Assembly: GCF_004120195.1 (NCBI RefSeq)
Contig: NZ_SCHN01000005.1
Span: 434,001-498,000, forward strand
Origin: Enterovibrio baiacu
GTDB lineage: Bacteria; Pseudomonadota; Gammaproteobacteria; Enterobacterales; Vibrionaceae
Reading direction: 5' to 3'
DNA: 64,000 bases
The position numbers and the translations under genes are program-made. Position 1 is the stretch's first letter, and each line of letters starts with the position of its first letter. Positions 52,727-60,503 of this stretch are shown here, piece after piece. The notes beneath the pieces are model-generated. The model searched no databases, was not told where the DNA came from, and was given only the letters and a program-made list of their open reading frames with translations.

Positions 52727-53503
52727 TTAAAATTTAAAGGTGTTTGATGATGCTGTCATGTCTGCAGCTGTAACCCCACTGTCTGTCAGTGATTGAACCT
52801 TGATTTGTTCAGTCTGCGGGAAAGCCTTAAACCAGCTAGTGCTTACAGATTTGAGGTTCTCTGGGTTATCACAGTGGAACGTGTACTGCACGTTGAACTC
52901 ACCGTGCCCATCTTCACCCTCATGATCATGGTGGTCGTGGTGGTCGTGGTGGTCATGGCCTTTGTGATCATCATGACCGTGGTCGTCATGGCCTTTGTGA
53001 TCATCGTGACCATGGTCGTCATGGCCTTTGTGATCATCATGACCGTGGTCGTCATGGCCTTTGTGATCATCATGACCGTGGTCGTCATGGCCTTTGTGAT
53101 CATCGTGACCGTGGTCGTCATGGCCTTTGTGATCATCATGACCGTGGTCGTCATGATCATCTTCCTTCGATGCGGCCAACGTGTGGCTGATGTTTTTTTC
53201 TTCTAGCGAACAATTTGCGCCACTGTTTACCGCAAACAAAGCATTGGCATCTGCTAAGGCAATAAGCGCTGAATTCAGTGCCGTTGTTTGTTCGTCATTC
53301 TTTGGGGCATGTTCAAAACCCACAACGTCGCTGCCAGGCGCGGCAATTTCGACAAGCAGATCATTGCCGTCTTGAGCAATAACCCACTCAACCAAACCGT
53401 GTTGATGAGCGCTATGCTGGCGGAACTCTGCTGATTCAGCAAAAGCAGTTGAGGATAGGCACAAAGCCACGGCGCTAAGAGTAAATAAAGGGGTAGTACG
53501 CAT
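52727..53503 (-). CDS. zrgA: ZrgA-type histidine-rich zinc uptake protein (DUF2796)
   Basis: The 258-residue periplasmic protein has a signal peptide (MRTTPLFTLSAVALCLSSTAFA), a DUF2796 N-half ('EFRQHSAHQHGLVEWVIAQDGNDLLVEIAAPGSDVVGFEHAP'), a long His/Asp-rich insert and a C-terminal DUF2796 half ('FNVQYTFHCDNPENLKSVSTSWFKAFPQTEQIKVQ'). The insert consists of six copies of an 11-residue unit (DDHGHDDHKGH) plus a DHHDHHDHHDH end, a clear metal-binding stretch. ZrgA proteins gather zinc for uptake. The ATG at 53503 follows TTGGAG; an upstream extension lacks a signal peptide. It lies 28 bases behind a small gene that starts the operon. Confidence 0.93.
   Translation of the reverse strand: MRTTPLFTLSAVALCLSSTAFAESAEFRQHSAHQHGLVEWVIAQDGNDLLVEIAAPGSDVVGFEHAPKNDEQTTALNSALIALADANALFAVNSGANCSLEEKNISHTLAASKEDDHDDHGHDDHKGHDDHGHDDHKGHDDHGHDDHKGHDDHGHDDHKGHDDHGHDDHKGHDDHGHDDHKGHDHHDHHDHHDHEGEDGHGEFNVQYTFHCDNPENLKSVSTSWFKAFPQTEQIKVQSLTDSGVTAADMTASSNTFKF
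52954..53151. repeat. 33-bp tandem repeat, six copies, inside zrgA
   Basis: Copies begin at 52954, 52987, 53020, 53053, 53086 and 53119, each opening CATGGCCTTTGTGATCAT. They differ at one or two positions and encode DDHGHDDHKGH on the - strand. Copy number is likely to vary by slippage and would change the metal-binding capacity without breaking the frame. Confidence 0.92.
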
Positions 53504-53531
53504 AATTTCTCCAAAATAAATCGATATAACT

Positions 53532-53822
53532 CTAGATAACATTGAGGAGATTGCGCGGTGGTGAGCGCGCTTTTGCGGTGATGGAAACAATTAGCGGTAA
53601 AGAAACCAGAAACGTGCTTTCACCTGACTCGACAAGCCAAGTCACGGGCGTGGGTAAATCATGACCAAGCACCGCTGGCGAACCTAACACGCAGATGGTG
53701 CAATGCGCATCCGTTTTTAACTCATGATGATGCGAACCTTTATGTTCAGCAACCAACAAACCTTGCCATCCCAATAAGACAACAAGAATCAGTGGTAATC
53801 CTCTACGAAACAAAAGCAGCAT
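53532..53822 (-). CDS. Small membrane/periplasmic protein, first gene of the zinc operon (DUF2946-like)
   Basis: The 96-residue protein has one N-terminal hydrophobic segment (LPLILVVLLGWQGLLVAEHKG) followed by a His/Cys patch, 'SHHHELKTDAHCTICVLGSPAVL'. The 'H-x2-C-x2-C' arrangement resembles DUF2946-type proteins, which are common beside metal genes. The start at 53822 places the Zur box 27-41 bases upstream. An earlier in-frame ATG would run through the Zur box. Possibly a zinc-binding accessory factor; role unproven. Confidence 0.68.
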   Translation of the reverse strand: MLLLFRRGLPLILVVLLGWQGLLVAEHKGSHHHELKTDAHCTICVLGSPAVLGHDLPTPVTWLVESGESTFLVSLPLIVSITAKARSPPRNLLNVI

Positions 53823-53848
53823 GACATCACAGGTATATCGGCATGTAA

Positions 53849-53863
53849 TGTTATAATATAACA
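53849..53863. promoter_or_regulatory. Zur box controlling the zinc operon
   Basis: TGTTATAATATAACA is a perfect 7-1-7 inverted repeat with the extended Zur pattern (AATGTTATA-N-TATAACA). It lies just upstream of the first gene of the operon and predicts repression when zinc is plentiful. Confidence 0.88.
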
Positions 53864-53963
53864 CTCCATATCCGTCTTGCCTATGCGCGATTTTGTTTGC
53901 CAAGGCCTTGTTCAGACGAATAAAACGCCATTTATCGACAAAAAAACAATATCGCCCTAAAAC

Positions 53964-53997
53964 GCTATAAGCCTCATCATTCGATGAGGCTTATAGC
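53964..53997. terminator. Strong hairpin at the end of the tRNA-Asn transcription unit
   Basis: GCTATAAGCCTCATC-ATTC-GATGAGGCTTATAGC, 15-bp perfect stem. On the - strand GTTTTAG follows. It is the last of four hairpins after tRNA-Asn and probably insulates the zinc operon from read-through. Confidence 0.7.
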
Positions 53998-54040
53998 ATT
54001 CAATACTGCGACAAATCGCAGCGCGATTTATCCCAAAACG

Positions 54041-54066
54041 AAAAAAGCCCCGTCTTTCGACGAGGC
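54041..54066 (-). terminator. Terminator hairpin in repeat unit 1 (tRNA-distal)
   Basis: GACGAGG / CCCCGTC-type stem with TTTC loop. On the - strand it is followed by TTTTTTCG. Confidence 0.75.
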
Positions 54067-54137
54067 GTCTAAATCTGGCTCCCCCTGTGAGACTTGACGG
54101 GGCCGCCTAGGCTTGCGACAAAATCGCAGCGCGATTT

Positions 54138-54172
54138 ATCCCAAACGAAAAAAGCCCCGTCTTTCGACGAGA
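54138..54172 (-). terminator. Terminator hairpin in repeat unit 2
   Basis: Same hairpin as in the other units; here the left arm reads GTCTCGTC on the - strand, a one-base change that weakens the stem. Confidence 0.7.
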
Positions 54173-54254
54173 CTTCTAAATTTGGCTCCCCCTGCGAGAC
54201 TTGACGGGGCCGCCTAGGCTTGCGACAAAATCGCAGCGCGATTTATCCCAAACG

Positions 54255-54282
54255 AAAAAAGCCCCGTCTTTCGACGAGGCTT
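54255..54282 (-). terminator. Terminator hairpin directly after tRNA-Asn (repeat unit 3)
   Basis: AAGCCTCGTC-GAAA-GACGGGGCTT followed by TTTTCG on the - strand, 9 bases past the tRNA CCA end. It is the most likely main terminator. Confidence 0.82.
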
Positions 54283-54289
54283 CTAAATT

Positions 54290-54365
54290 TGGCTCCCCCT
54301 GCAAGACTTGAACTTGCGACATACGGATTAACAGTCCGCCGTTCTACCGACTGAACTAAGGGGGA
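54290..54365 (-). tRNA. tRNA-Asn (anticodon GTT), CCA encoded
   Basis: The 76-base cloverleaf on the - strand has acceptor TCCCCCT / AGGGGGA, D-arm TTAGTTCAGTCGGTAGAA, anticodon arm CGGACT-GTT-AATCCG, a short variable loop, and T-arm GCAAGTTCAAGTCTTGC. It ends with discriminator G and encoded CCA. GTT pairs with AAC/AAU codons. A good promoter lies 58 bases upstream. Downstream tandem repeats re-use its 3' end. Confidence 0.95.
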
Positions 54366-54422
54366 ATTGTTTACTCAGGATTTCGCTTTCTTAAAGATTG
54401 CTTTCTCGTGAGAACGAGGTCG

Positions 54423-54451
54423 ATATTAGGCAAAGGGCCGAGAGCATGCAA
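54423..54451 (-). promoter_or_regulatory. Promoter of tRNA-Asn
   Basis: On the - strand TTGCAT (-35, 54446-54451), a 17-base spacer and TAATAT (-10, 54423-54428) are followed by a G/C-containing discriminator, CGACCTCG. Start of transcription is expected near 54416, giving a leader of about 50 bases. Confidence 0.75.
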
Positions 54452-54542
54452 GCACTAATTTGCATTCCGACCCAAAAATCCTATCAAGTGGCGAATTGAT
54501 GAGCTATTTCACGCGATTAGCATGGATTTCACTCAATCAAAC

Positions 54543-55517
54543 TTACTGCCCGGACAGAATTTGCGCCATCGCCCACGTCGTGTTTCTTGCGCTGTGGCCA
54601 AGACTTGGGTGTGTTTTCTCATCATTCAGGTGCTTAACCATATTTTCAACGTGAAAGTAATGAATCGGATCAGGATTATCAATCATCGAGGTCTGGTTCT
54701 CTTTGCCTTCTAGCACGAAAGGCACGTCTCCAAACACCGAACACACGATGCGTCCTTCACTGCCCACAATCTCTACCCTGTCTTCACGCGAGGCCGCGCC
54801 AAAATTCCAATAGCCCGATCCCATGACACCGCTATCAAACAAAAAACTGCCCGAAACCGCGTCTTCCGCTTCGTAGTAACCCTGTTGATTACTGCAAATG
54901 CCCTTCGCTTGACGAATATCTCCAAACCAACGTTGAAACAGATTCAAACCGTGGCTGGCAAGATCAACAAAATACCCCCCACCAGCTTGTGCGGGATTAA
55001 CGCGCCAGTTTGCTTTTCCAGCCACATCGTCTGGATTTGGCTGACGGTGGTACGTCCAATGGATATGACGCACTTTTCCGATCATGCCTTGATCAATCCA
55101 ATCTTTCACCGCATTAAAGCGCGGTAAAGACCGACGGTAATACGCGACAAATATCGGCTGCTTTGCTGCTTCAAACGCGGCAATCATGGCATCGCATTCT
55201 TCAACGCTAACGGCCATAGGCTTTTCCACCACGCAGGGCTTACCCGCACTTGCGACCATCAGGGCATATTCCAAATGACTATCCGGCGGTGTCGCCACGT
55301 AAATCGCATCAATGTTTGGGTCATTGATCAGCGCACTCGCGTCCGTGGTGTAGCGTCTAACACCATGTCGCGCGGCATAGTCTTTTACCTTTTCTTCAGC
55401 GCGCCCCATGACACATTCAAGCGATGAATGCTCAACCTGCCAAAATGCAGGGCCGCTTTTGCGTTCCGTGACGCTGCCACAGCCAATCATGCCCCAGCGA
55501 ATGTGTTTGTGTTCCAT
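54543..55517 (-). CDS. Gfo/Idh/MocA-family oxidoreductase
   Basis: The 324-residue NAD(P)-dependent dehydrogenase has a Rossmann start 'IRWGMIGCGSVTERKSGPAFWQ', then 'IDAIYVATPPDSHLEYALMVASAGKPCVVEKPMAVS' with the conserved EKP lysine. The C-terminal alpha/beta domain has 'GGGYFVDLASHGLNLFQRWFG' with the catalytic-type His. It oxidises a sugar or polyol whose identity cannot be told. GAGGGG precedes the ATG. Not in an operon. Confidence 0.9.
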   Translation of the reverse strand: MEHKHIRWGMIGCGSVTERKSGPAFWQVEHSSLECVMGRAEEKVKDYAARHGVRRYTTDASALINDPNIDAIYVATPPDSHLEYALMVASAGKPCVVEKPMAVSVEECDAMIAAFEAAKQPIFVAYYRRSLPRFNAVKDWIDQGMIGKVRHIHWTYHRQPNPDDVAGKANWRVNPAQAGGGYFVDLASHGLNLFQRWFGDIRQAKGICSNQQGYYEAEDAVSGSFLFDSGVMGSGYWNFGAASREDRVEIVGSEGRIVCSVFGDVPFVLEGKENQTSMIDNPDPIHYFHVENMVKHLNDEKTHPSLGHSARNTTWAMAQILSGQ

Positions 55518-55806
55518 TTGTTCCCCTCAATTGTTGCAATATTTCTCACTAATGATCATATATCCGCCTTTTAGGCCTTGCTAACGTGATCTCGATGAGT
55601 GATGCATAAAACGATGACGCCATTGTCTCTATATTGAGAACATAAATATTTAAGTAATTCCTTATACTCATCGGGTCGTAGTTTCATTTTCGACTGACAA
55701 ACAGTCAGCGCTGTGCAGGGATTTGCACGTCCGTATGAGCGGAAGCGATAAACATGGATTTGGAAAATGAAAAGTTAATCCAAGTATTCATTTATCGAGG
55801 TTGTTG

Positions 55807-56466
55807 ATGTCGTACTCACCCAACCGCAATAAAGTTATCCTGCAATCAATAGTACAATTTTTTGTTCTTGCAGTGCTCGTATCGCTACCTATTTTAATTG
55901 TTCGTACCGATGTCCTTATCCTAAAAAATGGATTATCCGAGCGTTCACTTACAGAATACAGTGAGCAGATTCTGCTCGCCGCGACAGTGTATTGCTATTT
56001 ATTTGTCGCTTATGCTCAGCCCGCATGCCGGCGGTTTATGGCTCTGGTGTCTGGCTTTTTTGCCGTACTGCTCATTCGTGAACTCGATTTGTTCTTTGAT
56101 GAAGCCATCTCTCATGGTTTTTGGGTTTACCCTGCTACTTTCGTTGCTGCCTCTGCATTGATTTATGCACTAAGCAACCGTGAGGAGACCATGAAAGGCT
56201 TTAATGCCTTTGTGTCTCACAAAGAGTTTCCTCTGCTCAGTTTTGGGTTGGTGCTACTTTTGGTATTTTCTCGCCTCTTTGGTATGGGTTCGCTCTGGGA
56301 AGATGCGCTGGGGGACGGGTATGTTCGCGTGGTCAAAAATATGGTCGAAGAAGGCACAGAGTTGATGGCATATTTCATCATCCTCTATTCTTCTGCACGC
56401 TATGTATTGTCCATACACCGTACACAACGCGAATTGCCGCAAGGTGCCAGGCCCTGTGAACAGTGA
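55807..56466 (+). CDS. Integral membrane protein of unknown function
   Basis: The 219-residue protein has five to six membrane segments: 'SIVQFFVLAVLVSLPILIV', 'ILLAATVYCYLFVAYAQP', 'FMALVSGFFAVLLIRELDLFFD', 'VYPATFVAASALIYAL', 'LLSFGLVLLLVFSRLFG' and 'ELMAYFIILYSSARYVLS'. Acidic residues in or near membrane segments ('RELDLFFDEAI', 'NMVEEGTELMAYF') are notable. GAGG lies upstream of the ATG at 55807. No family recognised; its own terminator follows. Confidence 0.72.
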   Translation: MSYSPNRNKVILQSIVQFFVLAVLVSLPILIVRTDVLILKNGLSERSLTEYSEQILLAATVYCYLFVAYAQPACRRFMALVSGFFAVLLIRELDLFFDEAISHGFWVYPATFVAASALIYALSNREETMKGFNAFVSHKEFPLLSFGLVLLLVFSRLFGMGSLWEDALGDGYVRVVKNMVEEGTELMAYFIILYSSARYVLSIHRTQRELPQGARPCEQ

Positions 56467-56488
56467 AGAAGAATAAACCGATAAGAAG

Positions 56489-56511
56489 CCACCCTTTCGG
56501 GTGGTTTTTTT
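56489..56511 (+). terminator. Intrinsic terminator after the membrane protein gene
   Basis: CCACCC-TTTC-GGGTGG stem followed by seven T. Confidence 0.85.
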
Positions 56512-56639
56512 GTGCGTGTTATGTGGTTTACCAACGGTCAGCGCGAACCAAATACAACCAAGTCCCAGATATAGAACGATCAGGTACAACCTCGAATTTT
56601 TATACTCACATACCGCACATCGAATTCAGGGAGTGAAGT

Positions 56640-57248
56640 ATGAGTAAGATGTCGATGCTTCCTTTCATCTTCTTCAGCCTTGCTGCGTGTTCGGATGAAC
56701 CCGTCACTTTAACCTCTGGCGCGTGTCCCTCTGAAAGCAACTATTCCCAAGCGTTTCTGAAAAGTGATTTCTATGCTGGCTGGAAACGGCTGCACAGCAA
56801 TGGGACAAAACATGCTAACTGCAAGGCCGCCATGCGTTATTTTTCTCGTGGCGTAAACCAAGGCGCCGTGTTTGAGCTCTCAGCGCTCTATCTTGATTAT
56901 TGTGATGACGGTAGCCACATTTTGCCGCTGGCCAACAGCAGCATTTACACCGGTAAAAAACAAGAGAACGGCATTGATTACGATGAATTCAAGTGGGTGC
57001 TTGATCTTGCTCTTTGCGACAGCCCTATTGAACAATATGCCCTTGGCAACATGTTAATCAAAGGGTTCATTACCGACAAAGACATTCAAAAAGGCATTTA
57101 TTTCCTAAGCCTCTCTGCCCATCAAGAATATGTTCACGCCCAAGTGTCACTGGCGCAAGCATTGGTTCATGAAGGTGAAACGGACGTTGCGGCACTTTGG
57201 CTAGAAAAAGCCAAAGTAAACGGTGCACATGTGTTTTCAACGAAGTGA
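56640..57248 (+). CDS. Sel1-like repeat lipoprotein
   Basis: The 202-residue protein has a short lipoprotein signal (MSKMSMLPFIFFSLAAC, Cys17). The mature part has helical Sel1/TPR-like repeats with 'AMRYFSRGVNQGAVFELSALYLDYCDDG', 'EQYALGNMLIKGFITDKDIQKGIYFLSLSAHQEYVHAQVSLAQALVHEGETDVAALWLEKA'. Such proteins mediate protein-protein contacts in the envelope. GGGAG precedes the start. Partner unknown. Confidence 0.78.
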   Translation: MSKMSMLPFIFFSLAACSDEPVTLTSGACPSESNYSQAFLKSDFYAGWKRLHSNGTKHANCKAAMRYFSRGVNQGAVFELSALYLDYCDDGSHILPLANSSIYTGKKQENGIDYDEFKWVLDLALCDSPIEQYALGNMLIKGFITDKDIQKGIYFLSLSAHQEYVHAQVSLAQALVHEGETDVAALWLEKAKVNGAHVFSTK

Positions 57249-57373
57249 GCGCCAATCGAACATTCATCGACGGCTTGAGGTGGGAATTTGCATGAATTTA
57301 CACTTTGTTTGCTACTCATTTTCATTCATCACACGTAAAGTTACTTTATTGATGCAAGAAAACAGAGCGATAG

Positions 57374-59299
57374 ATGCAAAACGATCTTCCCCTATTTTTA
57401 GCTGGCCCTATTCTTCGAAGAATCACTGCCAATGAAATTTGCCTGTGGGCGATCACATCGCGTCCTTTGGACGCAACCTTTCAGCTTTACGCATCTTCAG
57501 ACACTTCCCCGTTTTATACATCGCCGTTCGCTGAACAACCGCGGGTTGAGCTTGGGGAGCACTGCCATGTCGTCATGGCGGCCTTTACGGATACGCAAGC
57601 CTTTCCAACTAACGTGCCTCTCGAGTACGACATCATCGAGAGTGCGACGTCTTTGCTTCAGGACGTCGAAGGGCTGGTCTACGACAACGAAACGCGCCCT
57701 AACTTCGTCATTTCAACGCAAGCGGATTACATCGCACATGGTTCATGCCGTCATCCTCACCACCCTTGTGAAGATGCCCTTGTTGCTTTAGACAATAAAA
57801 ACAATGGCCTTGATGTCAGTGCGCGCGCTGATCTCCTCATCATGAGTGGTGATCAAATTTATGCTGATGACGTATGCGGACCATTGATGCTAGCCATTCG
57901 CCAGACCATCACCTTGCTCGGTATGCGCGATCAAACATTTGAAGATGCACCAATATCAGCATGTAGCGACCTCGCCGACACCTCGATGCTCTATCAACGC
58001 GATGCGCTGCTTCCTCGTTCAACCATCAATCATGGCCTATTCAAACGGCTTTTTAAGGCAGAGCCTGAACCAGTTTTCAGCTCCCGCACCACCAATAATC
58101 ACCTCATCAGTTTTAACGAATTCATCGCGATGTACATGCTGGTTTGGTCGCCGTCCCTATGGGCATTTATCACTTTGCCAGAAAACGATGAATTTCCGTC
58201 CTTGACGACAGATGAGCGAAAACGCTGGGACGACGAAAAATCCGAACTCAAGACATTCTGCGCAGGACTTTCACAAGTTCGACGCCTGATGGCCCACATT
58301 CCGACCTACATGATTTTTGATGATCATGACATCACAGACGACTTCAACCTGACCGTGGGTTGGGAGCGCGCGATTTACGAATCACCCTTTGCGCACGCCA
58401 TTATCAATAATGGCATGCTGGGGTATTTCTTTTGTCAGGGTTGGGGGAATAATCCCGCGGCATTTTCATCATCATTTTGGCAAACCATCACGCGGTTTAC
58501 TGCAACGCCAAACAACGCACATTTGAGTGACGTCATTACGTTGTTCCAGCATTTTGAACAGTGGCATTACACCATTCCGACGTCTCCCAAAGTGGTCGTC
58601 ATTGATACACGCACACGGCGCTGGCGCTCAGAGTCGAGCAATAACAAGCCGTCAGGCTTGATGGATTGGGAGTCCTTGATGGATTTTCAACAAGACGTGT
58701 TTAACAATGATGCCGTTGTTGTTGTATCCCCCGCCCCCATGTTTGGTGTGAAATTCATTGAAACCATGCAGCGCATCGTGACATTTTGCGGTCAACCGCT
58801 TGCGACGGATTCCGAAAACTGGATGGCGCATCCGGGCTCCGCCAATGCCCTTTTGAACATCTTCAAACACCCCAAAACACCTAAGAACTTCGTTATTCTG
58901 TCTGGCGATGTGCATTACTCATTCGCGTATGACATTCGCCTGCGTTTTCGTAAAGGAAGCCCGAGAATTTGGCAAATTACGGGCAGCGGATTTAGAAACC
59001 AATTTCCAGAGCCCTATTTGTCGATTTTCGAGTGGTTTGACCGCAAATTGTTTTGGCCTGAATCGCCCCTAAACGTGTTTACACGCCGCAAACGCATGCG
59101 AATCGAACGCCGTTGCCCAGACAATGGCAGCAACCAATTTTTGCTTAATCGAAGTGCGATTGGCGAAGTTCACCTACACGCTGATGGGTCACCATCGCGC
59201 ATTGGGTTGCTCACAGGCCGAGGGGAGGAAATCGCCTTTTTGCCAAGAGAAGACGAACAAGAAAGCGTGTCCGCAGAGGCTGATCGTCAACACCCTTAA
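57374..59299 (+). CDS. PhoD-like metallophosphatase without a signal peptide
   Basis: The 641-residue metallophosphoesterase carries PhoD-like motifs in order: 'LLIMSGDQIYADDV' (metal-binding GDQ), 'THIPTYMIFDDHDITDDF'-type segment 'IPTYMIFDDHDITDDFNL', and 'VILSGDVHYSFAYDI' (GDVH). The N-terminal part ('LAGPILRRITANEICLWAITSRPLDATFQL') is a beta-sandwich as in PhoD. There is no Tat or Sec signal, so it should act in the cytoplasm, unlike secreted PhoD alkaline phosphatases. Substrate unknown (phosphodiesters are likely). The ribosome site is weak. Confidence 0.87.
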   Translation: MQNDLPLFLAGPILRRITANEICLWAITSRPLDATFQLYASSDTSPFYTSPFAEQPRVELGEHCHVVMAAFTDTQAFPTNVPLEYDIIESATSLLQDVEGLVYDNETRPNFVISTQADYIAHGSCRHPHHPCEDALVALDNKNNGLDVSARADLLIMSGDQIYADDVCGPLMLAIRQTITLLGMRDQTFEDAPISACSDLADTSMLYQRDALLPRSTINHGLFKRLFKAEPEPVFSSRTTNNHLISFNEFIAMYMLVWSPSLWAFITLPENDEFPSLTTDERKRWDDEKSELKTFCAGLSQVRRLMAHIPTYMIFDDHDITDDFNLTVGWERAIYESPFAHAIINNGMLGYFFCQGWGNNPAAFSSSFWQTITRFTATPNNAHLSDVITLFQHFEQWHYTIPTSPKVVVIDTRTRRWRSESSNNKPSGLMDWESLMDFQQDVFNNDAVVVVSPAPMFGVKFIETMQRIVTFCGQPLATDSENWMAHPGSANALLNIFKHPKTPKNFVILSGDVHYSFAYDIRLRFRKGSPRIWQITGSGFRNQFPEPYLSIFEWFDRKLFWPESPLNVFTRRKRMRIERRCPDNGSNQFLLNRSAIGEVHLHADGSPSRIGLLTGRGEEIAFLPREDEQESVSAEADRQHP

Positions 59300-59433
59300 C
59301 TCAGACAACGCGCTGACGAGCGAGGCAGGCAATACATAAAATTGCCGTGATTCGGCGAGGCAGGATTGACTTGATGACGAGGCTGCGAAATACTCCGCAA
59401 CCTTAATTTTTGCTACACGCTACAGGTGCCGAT

Positions 59434-59703
59434 ATGTCACGCCAACTGCAATACACTTATAAAGGCGAAACCAAAGTCATTACGTTTTCTTATCAACAGC
59501 ACCGTTCTGCACACGAAGCAGCGGCTGAAGCAGAAGGAATTGATTTGACTGACTTCCTGAAAATGGAGCTTCAGTTGGAAATGGTGGCGGATACTAAAGC
59601 GGTACGAAACCACCGTGACAGCTACTTCAACAAGCTAGGTTTTGGCCGTATTCTTCTGCTGAAAAAAGAAGCAGCATCTATCAAAGATAAACGCCAATCT
59701 TAA
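59434..59703 (+). CDS. DUF2960 protein
   Basis: The 89-residue cytoplasmic protein (MSRQLQYTYKGETKVITFSY...) has the DUF2960 pattern 'YKGETKVI-FSY-QH', 'EAAAEAEGIDLTDFLKMELQLEM' and 'RDSYFNKLGFGRILLLKKE', a family typical of Vibrionales. The ATG at 59434 is chosen by comparison with that pattern; the frame extends 8 codons upstream. Function unknown. Confidence 0.83.
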   Translation: MSRQLQYTYKGETKVITFSYQQHRSAHEAAAEAEGIDLTDFLKMELQLEMVADTKAVRNHRDSYFNKLGFGRILLLKKEAASIKDKRQS

Positions 59704-60002
59704 GAAATAACGGCATTCGCCCCTGAAACAACGCCATTGTTTCATCACCTCAAGGTGCAGCCTCAACAAGAATCGAACCCACTGATCTCCCGTTGAATCT
59801 GCATCTTGCTGTTATTTGCGTTTATCACGTTTCACTTTCAAGAAAACCTCTCCATCCCTTTTGCCGAATACTAGAATCCTTCTCATTTTCTCCCTATTCT
59901 CAGATTAGCGAAGTTATTTCCGCAGACCGAAACGGGTAGAACACGCCAAGGCAATATCGCCTAGCCCAAAGGGCATTGGCAGAATCTTTTAAAGGAGATG
60001 TT
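59704..60002. other. Intergenic region between DUF2960 and YdcH-type genes
   Basis: About 299 bases. A stretch near 59765-59800 resembles a tRNA T-arm on the - strand but does not pair, so no RNA is called. It probably contains the promoter of the YdcH-type gene. Confidence 0.35.
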
Positions 60003-60239
60003 ATGTTAGGCGAAAATCACGCACTGATGTTTGAGTTCCCAGAATACAAAGACAAAATCCATGAAATGAAAATGGCTGACGACGTCTTCGGTGCAAAAGT
60101 CGATGAGTACCACGATCTTGACCACAAAATCCGAGGCCTAGAATCTGGCAATGTGCCAACGGACGATGCGACATTCCGCAGTTTGAAAATGCGCCGCGCT
60201 CAACTGAAAGACGAGATTTACTCGCAACTCACTCAATAG
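60003..60239 (+). CDS. YdcH-family (DUF465) small protein
   Basis: The 78-residue helical protein has 'HALMFEFPEYKDKIHEMKMADDVFGAKVDEYHDLDHKIRGLESG' and 'LKMRRAQLKDEIYSQL', the DUF465 antiparallel helix pair. AAAGGAGAT gives an excellent ribosome site for the ATG at 60003. Abundant small proteins of unknown function in proteobacteria. A hairpin terminator follows. Confidence 0.86.
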   Translation: MLGENHALMFEFPEYKDKIHEMKMADDVFGAKVDEYHDLDHKIRGLESGNVPTDDATFRSLKMRRAQLKDEIYSQLTQ

Positions 60240-60251
60240 TGAGTGTTTATC

Positions 60252-60290
60252 CTTGCACCATTTCCTGATAAATGGTGCAAGTTATTCCTC
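60252..60290 (+). terminator. Intrinsic terminator after the YdcH-type gene
   Basis: CTTGCACCATTT-CCTGAT-AAATGGTGCAAG, 12-bp perfect stem followed by TTATTCCT. Confidence 0.75.
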
Positions 60291-60503
60291 CTGTCCCCTT
60301 GTTCACTTCCCGCTCCCTGTGATTTCTTGCGCCTAAACCCATGAAAAAGGTGGCATCTCTATCTACGCTTAACGAACGTCATTTCGACTTTCTATACAAT
60401 CGACTCAACAATGATACAAAGTTTGTGCAATGGGTTGGGTACGCTAGATAACCACAAAAACAATAAGTTGATTACACCGTTTATGCGCAAGGAAGTTCTA
60501 CCA

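Larger units (their letters stand above)
54008..54289 (-). repeat. 107-bp tandem repeat carrying tRNA-Asn 3' tails and terminator hairpins
   Basis: Three units begin at 54008, 54115 and 54222, exactly 107 bases apart; the third runs into the tRNA gene. Read on the - strand, each unit after the tRNA has a terminator hairpin (AAGCCTCGTC-GAAA-GACGGGGCTT plus a T-run), a small AAATCGC-AGC-GCGATTT hairpin, and an ending that repeats the last 22 bases of tRNA-Asn including CCA. Copies of that tail lie at 54076-54097 and 54183-54204, with two or fewer differences from the true tRNA end at 54290-54311. The design matches that of the rtT repeats behind E. coli tyrT. Confidence 0.88.

Noticed and set aside
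52954..53151. Regularly spaced repeats as a CRISPR array
   Set aside because: Units are directly adjacent, contain no spacers and lie in the coding frame of zrgA.
52793..53206. Long open frames antisense to, or in another frame of, the zinc-protein repeats (Val/Met/Ile- or Met/Thr-rich products)
   Set aside because: They are by-products of the 33-bp repeat, which keeps all frames open; the His/Asp frame has the signal peptide and family domains.
54008..54289. 107-bp repeats as a CRISPR array or as extra tRNA genes
   Set aside because: No variable spacers; the copied part covers only the last 22 tRNA bases and cannot fold into a cloverleaf.
59765..59802. tRNA T-arm-like sequence on the - strand
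   Set aside because: GGTTCGATTC is present but the stem would be almost all G-T pairs and no acceptor or anticodon arm follows.
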